Assembly: GCF_001653235.2 (NCBI RefSeq) | Contig: NC_035793.1 | Coordinates: forward strand, 5,296,580 to 5,360,579 | DNA length: 64,000 nucleotides | DNA from: Pochonia chlamydosporia 170 | Lineage: Eukaryota > Ascomycota > Sordariomycetes > Hypocreales > Clavicipitaceae | Reading direction: 5' to 3' | Shown: positions 24,546-35,209 of the stretch, in pieces | Layout: every line of letters begins with the position of its first letter | How positions within the stretch are numbered: position 1 is the stretch's first letter | Made by a program: the position numbers and the translations under genes | The notes under the pieces: model-generated | The model's database searches: none | What the model saw: the letters and a program-made list of their open reading frames with translations, nothing else | Told to the model about the DNA's origin: nothing

Positions 24546-27149
24546 ATGGTACTCGGCCTTAGGTCTCGCAAGGGGGACTCGGGAGATGGCAACATCGAAC
24601 CAGTGGTGGTAAATGACAGCTCCTCGGAGAAACACGGCCTGGAGGACGCCAAGTCAGCGCAGCCCGAGCGTACAGAGCTGGAACACTCTCACCTCACTGA
24701 TGAACAGGCCGCTCGTCGATTGAAACTCTTTCGAGAAGCCGCTGAAAATGACCCGAATATTGACGTTGACGACCTCGGTGCGGTTGACTATGCCGTGGAT
24801 GGGCATGATGTTAACAAAGAGAATCAACTAGTGGATGAACTCATGGAGAACTCACCTTATCCAGAAGTATGCACTCAGTTTGAATCCAAGTGTTTTCTCT
24901 ATGGACCAAGTCTATCTGCTAACCATGTATCCTTAAGGTTCGTGCTGCGGTTCGAAACTATGACGTTGACCTGCCGGCCAACACGATTCGTGCCTGGATT
25001 ATCGGGATGCTCATGACGACGATATTCTCTGGAATCAACATGCTCTTCTCGCTTCGTCAACCATCAATATATATCTCTTCCTACGTGGCCCAGCTTGTTG
25101 CATATCCTGTCGGCGTCGGCATGGCTAAAATTCTCCCCAACAAGGAGTTCAACATGTTTGGACTCAAGTTCAACCTAAACCCTGGGCCATTCAACTTCAA
25201 AGAGCATGGCCTCATTGTACTTATGGCAAATGCTGCTTATGGCAGTGGGGCGTCATATTTCACCGACATCCTTACCGCCCAAAAGGCCTTCTACGGCTTT
25301 GACTTTGGAGTCGTTTACGCAATTTTGTTAGGCCTCACAACCCAGGTTATTGGATTTGGCATGGCTGGCCTCGTCCGTATCTGGTTAGTTGAGCCGGCAG
25401 CTATGATTTGGCCAGCAGACCTCGTCAATGTCGCCTTCATGTATACTCTTCACGATCATTCCAAGACTGACCCTGCAAAGACAAATGGCTGGTCCATTAG
25501 CAGGTACAGGTGGTTCTTGTATATATTCGTGGGCGCCTTTTGCTGGTATTGGATCCCCGGATTTCTTTTCCAGGCGCTGAGCGTTTTTGTCTTCCCGGTC
25601 TTCATAGCGCCGAACAACGTTACTGTGAACAAGGTTTTTGGAGGCTGGACAGGCATGGGTCTGTTACCAATTACCTTTGACTGGACACAGATTGCGGGCT
25701 ATGCTGGATCTCCGTTAATTCCGCCCTGGCATGCTATTGCTAACACCTTGATTGGTGTTGTCACCTTCTTTTGGATTACCTGCGCTGGTCTTCACTGGAC
25801 AGGGACATGGTATGCCGATTGGCTTCCCTTTAGTGACGATACCTCATGGGATAATACGCAAAATCCGTACAACGTTTCACGAGTTTTGACTCCAGAAAAT
25901 ACCTTGGACGTTAAGAAATACGAGGAATACTCTCCCATCTTTCTCTCAACGACTTTTGCAATGGCATACGGTTTATCTTTCGCAAGTATTATCGCACTCA
26001 TTTTCCACGCCGCGCTATTCCATTCCAAGGAGATCTGGCTTCGCTGGCGTGACAAGGAGCATGCATTGGATGATGTTCACGCTAGAATGATGCGCAAGTA
26101 CCCTCAGGTACCACAGTGGTGGTTTGGGCTAGTATTCCTCGTCATGTTTGCCCTCTGCTTTGTGACCTGTTATGTTTGGGATACAGGTTTGACGTGGTGG
26201 GCAGTCATCCTGGCCATGATAATTGCGCTCGTCTGGCTCATACCAATTGGAATTGTTCAAGCTGTCACCAATATACAGCTTGGACTGAATGTTTTTACCG
26301 AATTCATCATCGGTTACATGTTACCAGGACGCCCCACGGCCATGATGATGTTCAAGACATACGGCTACATTACAATGACGCAGGGCCTTGCTTTTGTCGC
26401 CGATATGAAACTTGGTCATTATCTCAAACTGCCTCCCCGAACCATGTTTTTTGGCCAAATTGTTGCTACCATATGGGCAGTTTTTGTTCAGATTGGCGTA
26501 TTTTACTGTGAGTTTCAGGTACCAAATGCTACGTAACACCTAACGAGAAACGGTTTCTAACATGTGAATCATTCAAGGGGCCATGGGCTCACTCAAAGAT
26601 GTTTGCACGCCACACGCCGTCGCCCACTTTACCTGTCCTAACGGTTCTGTTTTCTTCACGGCGTCTGTCTTATGGGGTCTCATCGGCCCTGCGCGTATTT
26701 TCTCTGGCAAAGGAATCTACACGAGCCTGCAGTACTTCTGGATCGTGGGTGCGGCGTTGCCAATTTCGTTTTGGCTGATTCGAAGAAAGTGGCCCAACAG
26801 CTTTGTTCGATATCTAAATGCTCCGGTCATCTTTGCTGGTAGTGGATTGATCCCACCCGCTACACCATTGAACTACGTATCATGGGGAATCGTGGGATTC
26901 ATATTCAACAGATGGATTCGGGGCCGCTGGAGAGGTTGGTGGGTACGATTCAACTACGTCACCTCGGCTGGTCTTGATAGCGGACTTGCTATTTCTACTA
27001 TCATTATCGTCTTAACTCTAAGTCTTACCAATACAGCCGCACCAAGCTGGTGGGGTAATAATGTTGCTGGCACGACGTTGGATGCCAACGATGCCGCCTT
27101 CAACAAGGTCCTTGAACAGGGCCAGACGTTTGGGCCGAGAACCTGGTGA
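24546..27149 (+). CDS. OPT-family oligopeptide transporter
   Basis: Proton-coupled small-oligopeptide transporter (OPT family, PF03169) of 820 residues, placed in the plasma membrane. Three exons join in frame: 24546-24866, 24938-26507, 26578-27149. The first 110 residues are hydrophilic and acidic, including DLGAVDYAVDGHD. The core begins at AAVRNYDVDLPANTIRAW and carries the family signatures NPGPFNFKEHGLI, GFGMAGLVRIWLVEPAAMIWP, MTQGLAFVADMKLGHYLKLPPR and FWIVGAALPISFWLIRRKWP. The tryptophan that spans the second intron, followed by AMGSLKDVC, is also typical. Length and topology match complete family members. It is convergent with a secreted carboxylesterase 340 bases away. Nothing in the sequence shows that the two work together. 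The substrate range (tetra- or pentapeptides, glutathione, or siderophore-like peptides) is unknown. Confidence 0.94.
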
Positions 27150-27490
27150 GTTGGGGCAGACGCATGGATGGGAAGCGACAATGAGAGCCAGTCTCTTTGG
27201 GATCAATCCCTTCACTTGGGATATTGTCGGGACCTCGCAGAAGCCCTTAGCATTAGGAACAGTTTGGTTGCTGCCGTGATAAGCAAACACGGCGCACAAC
27301 GCTCATGGACTTTTATCTTAGTTCTTTCTCTCCTCTCAGCTGAACATGTCCTATAGCCGCGGTGTGAACCGTTAAATCTCTTATGGCATAGCTACCATTG
27401 CGATATGTAACGTTCAGTAGTATTGTAGGCTTGTTAGAAACATTGAGAATGGTTTATCCCGGCCGCAACAAAAGAAAAACGTCATGCAAG
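27150..27490. other. Spacer between convergent genes
   Basis: Shared 3' flank of the OPT transporter and the carboxylesterase. Nothing else is recognisable. Confidence 0.5.
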
Positions 27491-29134
27491 TTACTGCTTA
27501 ATCCGAGATCCGATTTCTGCGAAGAAGTTACACGCATCTCTCAACTTGCCTGGCATTGCTACCATCTCAGTCCTGCCTCCACTATTCACGACCAAGTGGC
27601 GCATGTCGTGCTTGGAGTATGTTGTCCATTTAGCTGAGTTGGCAACACGATATGTATTGGGGTCCAAGGTTCGTATAAAGCTGGTCCAATATGCTTGCGC
27701 GATCGCAACAGCCTGTGAATTGGACATGCCCGGGTAATAACTCCTCGGGGCTTGTCCATGTGTATTATTTGGACCAAAAATAGCATGTACCTCAACCGTA
27801 TGTGGCACGCCTACACCATCTGCTATTTGAGCAGGGTCCTCTACATTCCATTGGTATGCCCACGACGCTGTTTCTCCATGAGAATTGTACTGGTGGTTGA
27901 TGTACAACCCAGGACACTTGTATCTCATATCCCCGTATGCTGCGCTCACCTGCCTCCATCGACAGCCTGGCTGAGGACAGGATGTGTTTGTGTTAGGGTA
28001 CAGCCTGTCAATAGCTTCCAAATCATTCAAGCTGAGAAATGGAAACTGGTCATGGAGGAATGTGTTCATCTGTGGCATGGTGGTGGTGTCTCGCGGGGCA
28101 AACACTGTGCCCCCGTTGGTGTCATCTCCAACAATAACTGGTACACGCACAAAGTGGCCGTTCTTATACGCGTCGTACGTAATTTCAGAAATAAAGTCTC
28201 CATCAATGACCGGGTTCCAAGCAAATAATTGTGGGTTTTGTGCACCCGGAAGCGGCTGCAAATTGACGTTGGCAGACTGTAGTTCCTGGGATGACTTGGA
28301 CCGTAAGCAAGCCAGGCTATTCGTGGTGGCACATCCGGCACGGATAGCAAACGAGTCGTACAAATATTGGGACTGGTTCACTGTGAGAAGAGTTGAAAAG
28401 GAAACAGACTCTGCAGCGGCGCCGACAAAGAGGCCGTGGTTGTTGCCTCGGTCCCGAGTCAGATGGTACGAGACACTGGCAGCGCCAGCTGAGTCGCCCC
28501 CAATTACAACATGTCTTGGATTACCCCCAAACTTGTGAATGTGTTTTTGTATCCATTGAAGAGCCTTCACTTGGTCCCACAGTCCATTGTTTGGCGTAAT
28601 CTGATTTCCGTTCGTCAAAAAGCCGTAAGGTCCTACTCGATAGTTGAAGGTGACAACAAGAATAGAGCGATCACTTGCTTCGATGAGGCCGCTGCCGTTG
28701 TAATTGCTGTTGGAATTGGACACAAACCCTCCTCCCTGTATGAAAAAGAAAACTGGCAGCTTAGAGGTTGCAGTCGCCTGAGTCGGTGCGTACACGTCGA
28801 TGAATAAGCAGTCTTCAGATTGTGACTCGAAAGTCTCATTGTTTGCAGGTGAACCCGTTCCGAGGCAAATCAACCCGTGCTAAATCAGTCATTGTAAGTT
28901 TGCACACACAGAAGTCATATTCTGTTAGAGAGCGCTTACTTTATCGGCTTGCTGAATTCCATGTATAGAACTTGGATCGGACGGAGGTTTAAAACGCATG
29001 TTTCCAATGGGTGGGGCTGCATAACGCAAACCAAGCCATTGGCTTATGCCATTCCCGTTGTTCACTCCGTTGTATTTGGCGTACCCGAGATCAACAAGAG
29101 GGGCCACTGCATAGATTGCAAAGAATGCAAGCAA
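27491..29134 (-). CDS. Type-B carboxylesterase, secreted; start codon problem
   Basis: Alpha/beta-hydrolase of about 527 residues in the carboxylesterase type-B family (PF00135), hydrolysing carboxylic esters outside the cell. Exon 1 runs to 28940 and exon 2 begins at 28879 (GTAAGC..TTTAG intron), joining QQADK to HGLICLGTGSP. Landmarks are GLRYAAPPIGNMRFKPP, SEDCLFIDVYAP, PVFFFIQGGGF (oxyanion hole), the nucleophile elbow GGDSAGAASV, and GVGVPHTVEVHAIFG holding the probable catalytic histidine. The N-terminal LLAFFAIYAVA stretch looks like part of a signal peptide, but its frame has no ATG: it opens at a TTG after an upstream stop. The nearest upstream ATG (29153) is out of frame and soon stops. 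Either an upstream exon was missed or a small indel has damaged the start. The catalytic body is intact. Confidence 0.85.
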
Positions 29135-29153
29135 TAATAACAGCCGCTCGCAT

Positions 29154-29757
29154 TGTATATCTTTGTACGCGCATATTTCTCACGAAACAAGCAGAGAAAG
29201 TTCTCGCTACCAAGCTGAGTCTTTCCAAAATGTTGATATAATACAGGTTGATGGATTATTGCAGTCTACGGAGTATTTCGGTATGCAATTCTAGGCGCCT
29301 AAATTGCGGTATCATCGACCAAGTGCCGCTAATTCCAAAGACCCTAGTCTGCTTGGTTGTGAAGTCAATCGGCTTGGGATCTGCCATGTAACCCCGCGGT
29401 TTATTCTCGAGGTGGTGCGAGGTCACCGACGCCATGACAGGGTTTGTCGGACACATAAATCGCCGACATGAAAAGCAGAAGCCGGACCAAACCCAGACAA
29501 GAGGTTGCAAGCGGGGCATGGCCGAGACGAGGCCGAAGATATGTTTGGCAAGATGGTGGCAGGGTGCATTTCAGTCGACACTGTGATCAGTGCTTTGGCA
29601 ACCAGAACGTGCCAATGTGAGTTGTGAGCATTAGGACGGAGACTTCCATGTAATGTCTGTCCCTGGACATTAGAATCCTGATTGTGAAGATTGATGTTAT
29701 TCATGCGACGCTGCCTAGTTGGTGATTGCTTTCGTCTGTTACACTACAAAAGACGCG
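29154..29757. other. Intergenic spacer
   Basis: Contains the 5' flank of the carboxylesterase and the 3' flank of the TIM-barrel gene. No further gene is recognisable. Confidence 0.5.
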
Positions 29758-30648
29758 CTAGGGACGGATACTCTTGAAACTCTTCGTAATATCAGTGATT
29801 GCAGTCTCAACTGGTAACCTTTCCATGGAACTTGCGCCATAAAACCCATGAATCCCGCTTGTGCGTGTCAGAACGTATTGTGCATCTTCTGGACTGGCTA
29901 TTGGTCCTCCGTGGCATAACACGATAACATCGGGGTTGATAGCAACCGCAGCATCGCGAATCTTTTGAATAAGCAAGACGCACTCGTCCAAGGTCTTACC
30001 CGACGTAGCACCAATTGATCCACTGGTAGTGAGCCCCATGTGCGCAACAAGGACATCGGCACCTGCGCGAGTCATCTTCTCGCTCTCTTGCACATTGAAT
30101 ACATACGGAGTTGTGAGCAAGCCCATCTTGTGAGCCATTGCTATCATGTCAACCTCCAAGTCGTACGACATTCCTGTTTCTTCCAAGTTGGCACGAAACT
30201 GGCCGTCGATCAGTCCTACCGTGGGAAAGTTCTGCACACCAGCGAAGCCCATGTCGTGTAACTGTTTCAAGAAGAATGGCATATTTCTTAACGGGTCAGT
30301 GCCGCAAACGCCTGCGACAACTGGTGTGGATTTAATGACCGGCAGCACTTCATTGGCCTAGTTCGGGTTCATCAGCATGTCCGGCGTCAACTGGGATTGA
30401 TCTTTAACTCTTACCATGTCGAGCACAACATCGTTCGCATTTCCGTAAGGCATGAGACCAGCCAGTGATCCTCTACCGGCCATTCTAAACCGACCACTGT
30501 TGTAGATGATGATTAGATCGCCGCCGCCTTCTTCGATGAACTTTGCTGAGAGCCCGATTCCAGCACCAGCGCCAACAATGGGTTTGCCTTGGTCTATTTG
30601 CGACCGGAGTCTGCCCAAGATCTCCCTTCTATTTGTGGGTGGCGACAT
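29758..30648 (-). CDS. TIM-barrel enzyme-family protein (PF09370, 'PEP hydrolase-like'; Tm-1 C-terminal-half homologue)
   Basis: TIM-barrel protein of 277 residues in PF09370. The biochemical reaction is unproven; the Pfam name refers to a proposed phosphoenolpyruvate-hydrolase-like activity. Exon 1 (30648-30415) and exon 2 (30357-29758) are joined by a 57-base intron (GTAAGA..CTAG), giving [13 protein letters not shown] joined to [19 protein letters not shown]. Reading straight through would give an apparent in-frame stop, which is simply the intron acceptor. Landmarks are [58 protein letters not shown] and [13 protein letters not shown]. It is divergent from a Tm-1 N-terminal-half homologue 690 bases away. 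In plant Tm-1 proteins both domains are one chain, and in bacteria they are neighbours, so the two very probably share a pathway. Confidence 0.9.
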
Positions 30649-31338
30649 TTTACAGAGACAGCAAGAATGAGCCGTTTCGGTTGTGTAACAAACAAGAAGG
30701 TGTGAGATGGCTTGCCCGGCATGAAAACTTGCAGGAGAGGTCAACGTCTGTGTGATGTGAATCGTCTGACGAAGAAGAGTCGTCGCCAGGTCGACTGGTG
30801 GGTCATAATCACTTCAGTCACAAATGTGCCCTGGACTTCGTTGATTGCATCTGAGCGCTTATTGGCTTCTGGGGAAGGGCAGTTGAGTTCAAGGAGCTAC
30901 GTACCGGAGCTTAACTTGCCCACGGTCCCCGCATTTCGAGGGGCTTTGGGCATCGAACATGGAACAACGAGACTGGATTGGTTTGATTGGAGCCTCCTCA
31001 ACCAGGTGTCTCATCACTTCCCCCTCACGAAATGACGAGCTTTTCTGGGCACGGCATATAATACACTTTCAAGAACTAGTAACCCTTTGCTAGTGGGATA
31101 CCCGAAAAACACAGTTACATCTTATAAATGCCTCGGGCGAGGAAACCATATCATCTCAATAGTAGCCTTGACCATTTGACTGCCGTGGCGGCAATTGTGT
31201 TTGAGTTTGTTTGACTCTCTCAATCCACTAGTCTGGCCATTTCTCTGCCCACGATTACATCTCTCACACATCATTCTCAACGAAATCTACATATAACCTA
31301 GCTCGCCTCGGGGAACTCGAGGGGACTCACTCACCACA
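30649..31338. promoter_or_regulatory. Shared bidirectional promoter region of the split Tm-1-type pair
   Basis: 690 bases between the two divergent start codons, with no open frame of note. It must hold both promoters. A TATAAT-like element occurs near 31057. A shared promoter suggests the two genes are switched together, but this is an inference. Confidence 0.45.
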
Positions 31339-32586
31339 ATGGAAGCAACGGTGGCTGTTATTGGAACTTGCGATACCAAGCTAACAGAGTTGCTATTTCT
31401 TCGCGATGAAATCGAGAAAAATGCTGGCACCAATGCCATCCTGATCGATGTCGGCAACAAACCCACCCCCAACGACAACATCTACCTTTCTGCGTCGGAT
31501 ATACTGTCAAAGTATAGCCCGGGTGTTGATATTTCTCAACTGACCCGCGGTGAATTCATTGAAAGGATGTCTGACTGTACGGCAAAAGCTGTCCAAGAAT
31601 TGTATGCCAATGATTCTATTCATGGCATTATTTCTGCTGGTGGCTCTGGCGGGACGGCCTTGGCTTCAACTGTAATGCGCCTTGCTCTTCCCATAGGGTT
31701 TCCGAAACTTATCGTCTCTACTATTGCGAGTGGCGATACAGGTCCAATTATCGGAGAAACAGACATTACTTTAATGTACTCCGTAGTTGATATTGCTGGG
31801 TTGAACCAGCTTCTTCGTGGGATTTTAGGAAATGCAGCAGCTGCCATCGCTGCAGCGGCCAAGTCGTACGCGAATCGAGAAATCATTCAGAGGGATAAAT
31901 TCAACTCTAAAAAGCGCGTTGCTATAACCATGTTTGGAGTTACGACACCGGGAGTTAATGCTATTAGGGATTATCTGGAGTCTAACTTTCCAATCGAAAC
32001 ATACGTCTTCCATGCTACCGGACACGGCGGCAAGGCCATGGAGCGCCTTATACGAAATAACCAAATAGACGCCGTGATTGATTTAACGACGACCGAAATT
32101 TGTGACCTGGTAATGGGTGGAGTAATGTCTGCTGGAAACGAAAGACTCGATGCTGCGACAGCTGCTGGCATTCCTAACATTGTATCACTTGGTGCATTGG
32201 ACATGGCAAACTTTGGATCCAAGTCGTCAGTGCCCGAGAAATACAAAAATCGTACTCAGGTACAGCACAATCCTATAGTAACACTTGTTCGATCGTCCGC
32301 CGACGACTGTAAAGCCGTGGCTGAGTTTATCTGCCAAAAGCTTAAGAAATCCGTCAATACCACTCTAACACAAGTATGGGTACCTAAGGGCGGCATTAGC
32401 ATGCTGGCAGTTCCTGGCGGCCCCTTTTACGACGAGGCCGCAGATGCAATTCTCTTTGGAACTATAAATACAATGCTTGAGGGTACAGGAATTAAGGTGG
32501 TAGAAGATCCAGGTCATATAAATGACCTAGAATTTGCAAGGCGAGTTGCGAAAGCCCTCTTACAGTTAATGCAATTCTCTGAGTAG
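31339..32586 (+). CDS. UPF0261 / Tm-1-like ATP-binding protein (Tm-1 N-terminal-half homologue)
   Basis: Single-exon protein of 415 residues in the UPF0261 family (PF06792). The N-terminal half of tomato Tm-1, which binds a tobamovirus replication protein and ATP, belongs here; the ancestral cellular role is not established. Landmarks are VAVIGTCDTKLTELLFLRDEI at the start, IHGIISAGGSGGTALAS, KLIVSTIASGDTGPIIGETD, MYSVVDIAGLN, ITMFGVTTPGVNAIRDYLE, VFHATGHGGKAMERLI, IDLTTTEICDLVMGGVMSAG and ALDMANFG. Length matches complete stand-alone members. Two Rossmann-like halves can be seen, about residues 1-185 and 190-415. It is divergent from the TIM-barrel gene that supplies the other half of the plant fusion. 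The fold and family are certain; the function is not. Confidence 0.93.
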   Translation: MEATVAVIGTCDTKLTELLFLRDEIEKNAGTNAILIDVGNKPTPNDNIYLSASDILSKYSPGVDISQLTRGEFIERMSDCTAKAVQELYANDSIHGIISAGGSGGTALASTVMRLALPIGFPKLIVSTIASGDTGPIIGETDITLMYSVVDIAGLNQLLRGILGNAAAAIAAAAKSYANREIIQRDKFNSKKRVAITMFGVTTPGVNAIRDYLESNFPIETYVFHATGHGGKAMERLIRNNQIDAVIDLTTTEICDLVMGGVMSAGNERLDAATAAGIPNIVSLGALDMANFGSKSSVPEKYKNRTQVQHNPIVTLVRSSADDCKAVAEFICQKLKKSVNTTLTQVWVPKGGISMLAVPGGPFYDEAADAILFGTINTMLEGTGIKVVEDPGHINDLEFARRVAKALLQLMQFSE

Positions 32587-33177
32587 CAAGAGCCAGTGTG
32601 AAGCTTTAGGTTACAAGTTTAACGTTAACACATAAAAGCTCCTACGTCTATAAAGGTTACCACTGCTAATGAGTCTCTGTTAAGAAAGCTCACGCACTAT
32701 CCGGTTATTACCTGGCCAAGCGCATTTCAGTTGTCTGATGTTAAATACAAAAGGTACTTACCATTATATAATTTCTTTGGTGCGCCTGTTTGCATTAGAC
32801 CCAAGGATAAACTAAACTGAACTGAACTGAATTCCTGGCTGGTTTCAGACGCTTATCTACTAAATTATTACATTAAACCTGGGTCTTACAAGTCCGATAT
32901 CAAGGCGAGACACAACATTCACAACAGACTATATCAAGAGTCCAAAACTGCATAAAGAGGCTACGAGAAGAAGAAAATAACTAACTTGTGGCTACAAGCA
33001 GTACATGATAGCCCAGAGACTTCTTCGATTGGTTGACGAATGCGGAGAGGCATGTCATCCACTTGTACATATGCCCACACAACGTAGGTACCAATGCCAT
33101 GTAGCGCAACAGAACAAGCTGGCGAATTCTAACCAGATAACACGCCACCCCAATGTGACTCAGGTTCACGCTCACGC
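32587..33177. other. Spacer with AT-rich part and short CTCACG tandem run
   Basis: AT-rich DNA with no gene, ending in a short run of CTCACG units near 33169-33186 that overlaps the last codons of the WSC-domain gene. Confidence 0.45.
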
Positions 33178-34096
33178 TCACGCTCCCAGGAGCAGAAAGA
33201 GGCTGAGGGCATTAGCGCCACCACAGGTGGTGGTTGAGTCTCCGGCGCAGGCCTTGTTGCAGCTGGTCGCGGCAATGGCCGCGCCGTTGTTGTCAATCGA
33301 GTTGCCGCAGAAGCACTGAGAACCAAACTCGGTGCCGGCATACTTGTAGCCAGCGGCAGCGCAGGCATCCTGGCACTTCTTGTTGGTATTGCCGGCTAAG
33401 TTTAAGGAGGTGCTCAGGGTGCGGGAGTTGGTAGCGTCAGAGTAGCAGCCTTTGTTCTGCCAGGTTGGAATGGCCGAGAAGATGCGGATGGCGTTGCTGC
33501 CGCCACACTTCTGCGCACTGTCTCCGGCGCAGTCCATTGTGCAGCCGGCCGAGGTCACCAGCGGCTGTTGGGGGGCGCTTCCGCACCAGCACTGGCTGCC
33601 AAACTCGACACCTGAGTAAGCGAAACCGGCGTCATCACAGGCTTTGCTGCACTTGGCTGGGGTGTTGCCAGCCAGATTGATCATGAAGGGCAGCACACGG
33701 GCACTAGTGCTGTCAGTGAAGCAGCCTAGGTCCTTAACCTGCGGGTCCGGCGCAGTGCCGCAGGAACCAAAGCCAGTCTGGCATCCCGTACCACAGTGCA
33801 GGTCGCTGCTACCACAGTATCCGAATTGGGAGCAGCATGGTCCAAAGCCCGAGGCCACGCAGACGGACGATCCATTGAAGGCGCCGCAGATGCCGTCCGT
33901 CGAGGGGGAACCAGCAGCTCGCACTTGGAATGCATGGACATTGCTAGTTGGCTCCTAGAGCAAGGGGAAACCACGTTAGCTGTATGTTGCCGTGAATCCA
34001 CATCAAATGAGAGTGCAAATTACATACAAATACCGAGGAGGGCATGGCTCGCACGGCCATGGCGGCGGAGACGAGCACGACAACGCTGGAAATCAT
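33178..34096 (-). CDS. Secreted CBM18 + two-WSC-domain protein
   Basis: Secreted carbohydrate-binding protein of 279 residues. Exon 1 (34096-34034) encodes a signal peptide, MISSVVVLVSAAMAVRAMPSS. Exon 2 (33954-33178) encodes the rest; the GTATTT..CTAG intron keeps the frame. Domain order: a hevein-type chitin-binding domain (CBM18: ICGAFNGSSVCVASGFGPC, CCSQFGYCGSS), then two WSC domains. Each WSC repeat begins with a G-C-(F/Y)-x-D motif (LGCFTDSTSARVL and KGCYSDATNSRTL). Each continues through CxxACxxAGxxYxGxEFGSQCxCG and ends in CxGDxxxxCGGxNA. The protein stops right after the second WSC, with only a short hydrophobic tail (LSLFLLLGA), so there is no good membrane helix or GPI signal. Probable roles are binding fungal or insect chitin and glucan, or masking the cell wall. 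No catalytic domain is present. Confidence 0.92.
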
Positions 34097-35209
34097 GGTT
34101 CAGGTCCTTGACAGCGATAATCTATATTCTGTAAACGCTACTTTGCAAGACGAGGGAGAGTTTGCTGATCTAAGGTTCGAGTGAACAGGGAGTTGCGTGA
34201 GCCAGAAATCTAGTTGAATCTGTCCCAACTGTGATGGGACGCCAACTTTATACATGAGATACACACACCTTAAGCTCGTGGTCTAGATTCTATGTACATA
34301 AGTACGTGGCAATAAACCATCATAAAGCAAGTGTCGTTGGGCGGAAAACTCTACTAGTCTATAGAGGCTGTCAATAGCTTCACCAACGACTCAGAACATG
34401 AACGAAAGTGGCGTGTGAGAAGATGCTCCTTAGGTGTCCGAGGAGCCGGCGGACCCTCGACAAGGTCTGCCCCATTCTATACTGATCTATCGTTCATTAG
34501 CCGCGTCTCTGAGACCAGGACAACGATGCTGCGCCCCCCCGGTTGAATAACGCTGGCACGAAGCGAACGAGGACCTTGTAATGGGAGGCCGGGCGGCACT
34601 CTCAGCCTCAAGGCCCAGGCCGGGCTTTATTGACTATATTGACTTCAGCTCGTTGCGTTTGATATCCACTCTCCCTAGGCTAGGAGAGTTGTTGACATTT
34701 GAACACCGTTAGTGGCAGCTTTATCGAGCCAATGTACGTAGCTGCCATCCTCCCTAACCAAACCAGACAACAGCATGAATCAATGAATCTTTCCCCTATG
34801 GATCTATATTAAACCCCTGATCTAGTAGTTTGACACGCTACAAGCTTTAGTTTTAGCGCTATTTATTGTAACTCCAGGCGGGCGTTGCGACTGTCACTCC
34901 TAGCATCTATTAGCACAGTTACTCGCATGACGAGTAGAGGTCTAGTGCCCGTCTCCTTGCGCACCTTTGCACCGTATACAGCACTCATTGTCTCTTTTAT
35001 TTCTTGCCAAATACACCTAAGTCCACACGAAATAGCCCACCGCACGCAAATGACAACGGTACTTACTCGATACTAGACTATCTGGTTCCCAAGAATATAC
35101 ACAAAGCTTTGACTCCATCTATTACAACGCTCTAAAACAATCAAGGTTAACAGTGACGCCAATAAACCTATTTTATATGATGGCCGATAAAAGACTTAAG
35201 TTTAGAAAA
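34097..35209. other. Gene-poor spacer
   Basis: No recognisable gene. The left end is the promoter of the WSC-domain gene; the right end is the 3' flank of the GH16 gene. Some parts are AT-rich. Confidence 0.5.

Noticed and set aside
24546..29134. OPT transporter and carboxylesterase as a biosynthetic or uptake cluster
   Set aside because: The genes are only convergent neighbours; no backbone biosynthetic enzyme or regulator is present, so a cluster cannot be supported.
30355..30417. Apparent in-frame stop codon in the TIM-barrel gene, suggesting a pseudogene
   Set aside because: The stop lies in a 57-base intron with GTAAGA donor and CTAG acceptor; removing it restores the conserved VLDM-ANEVLP junction.
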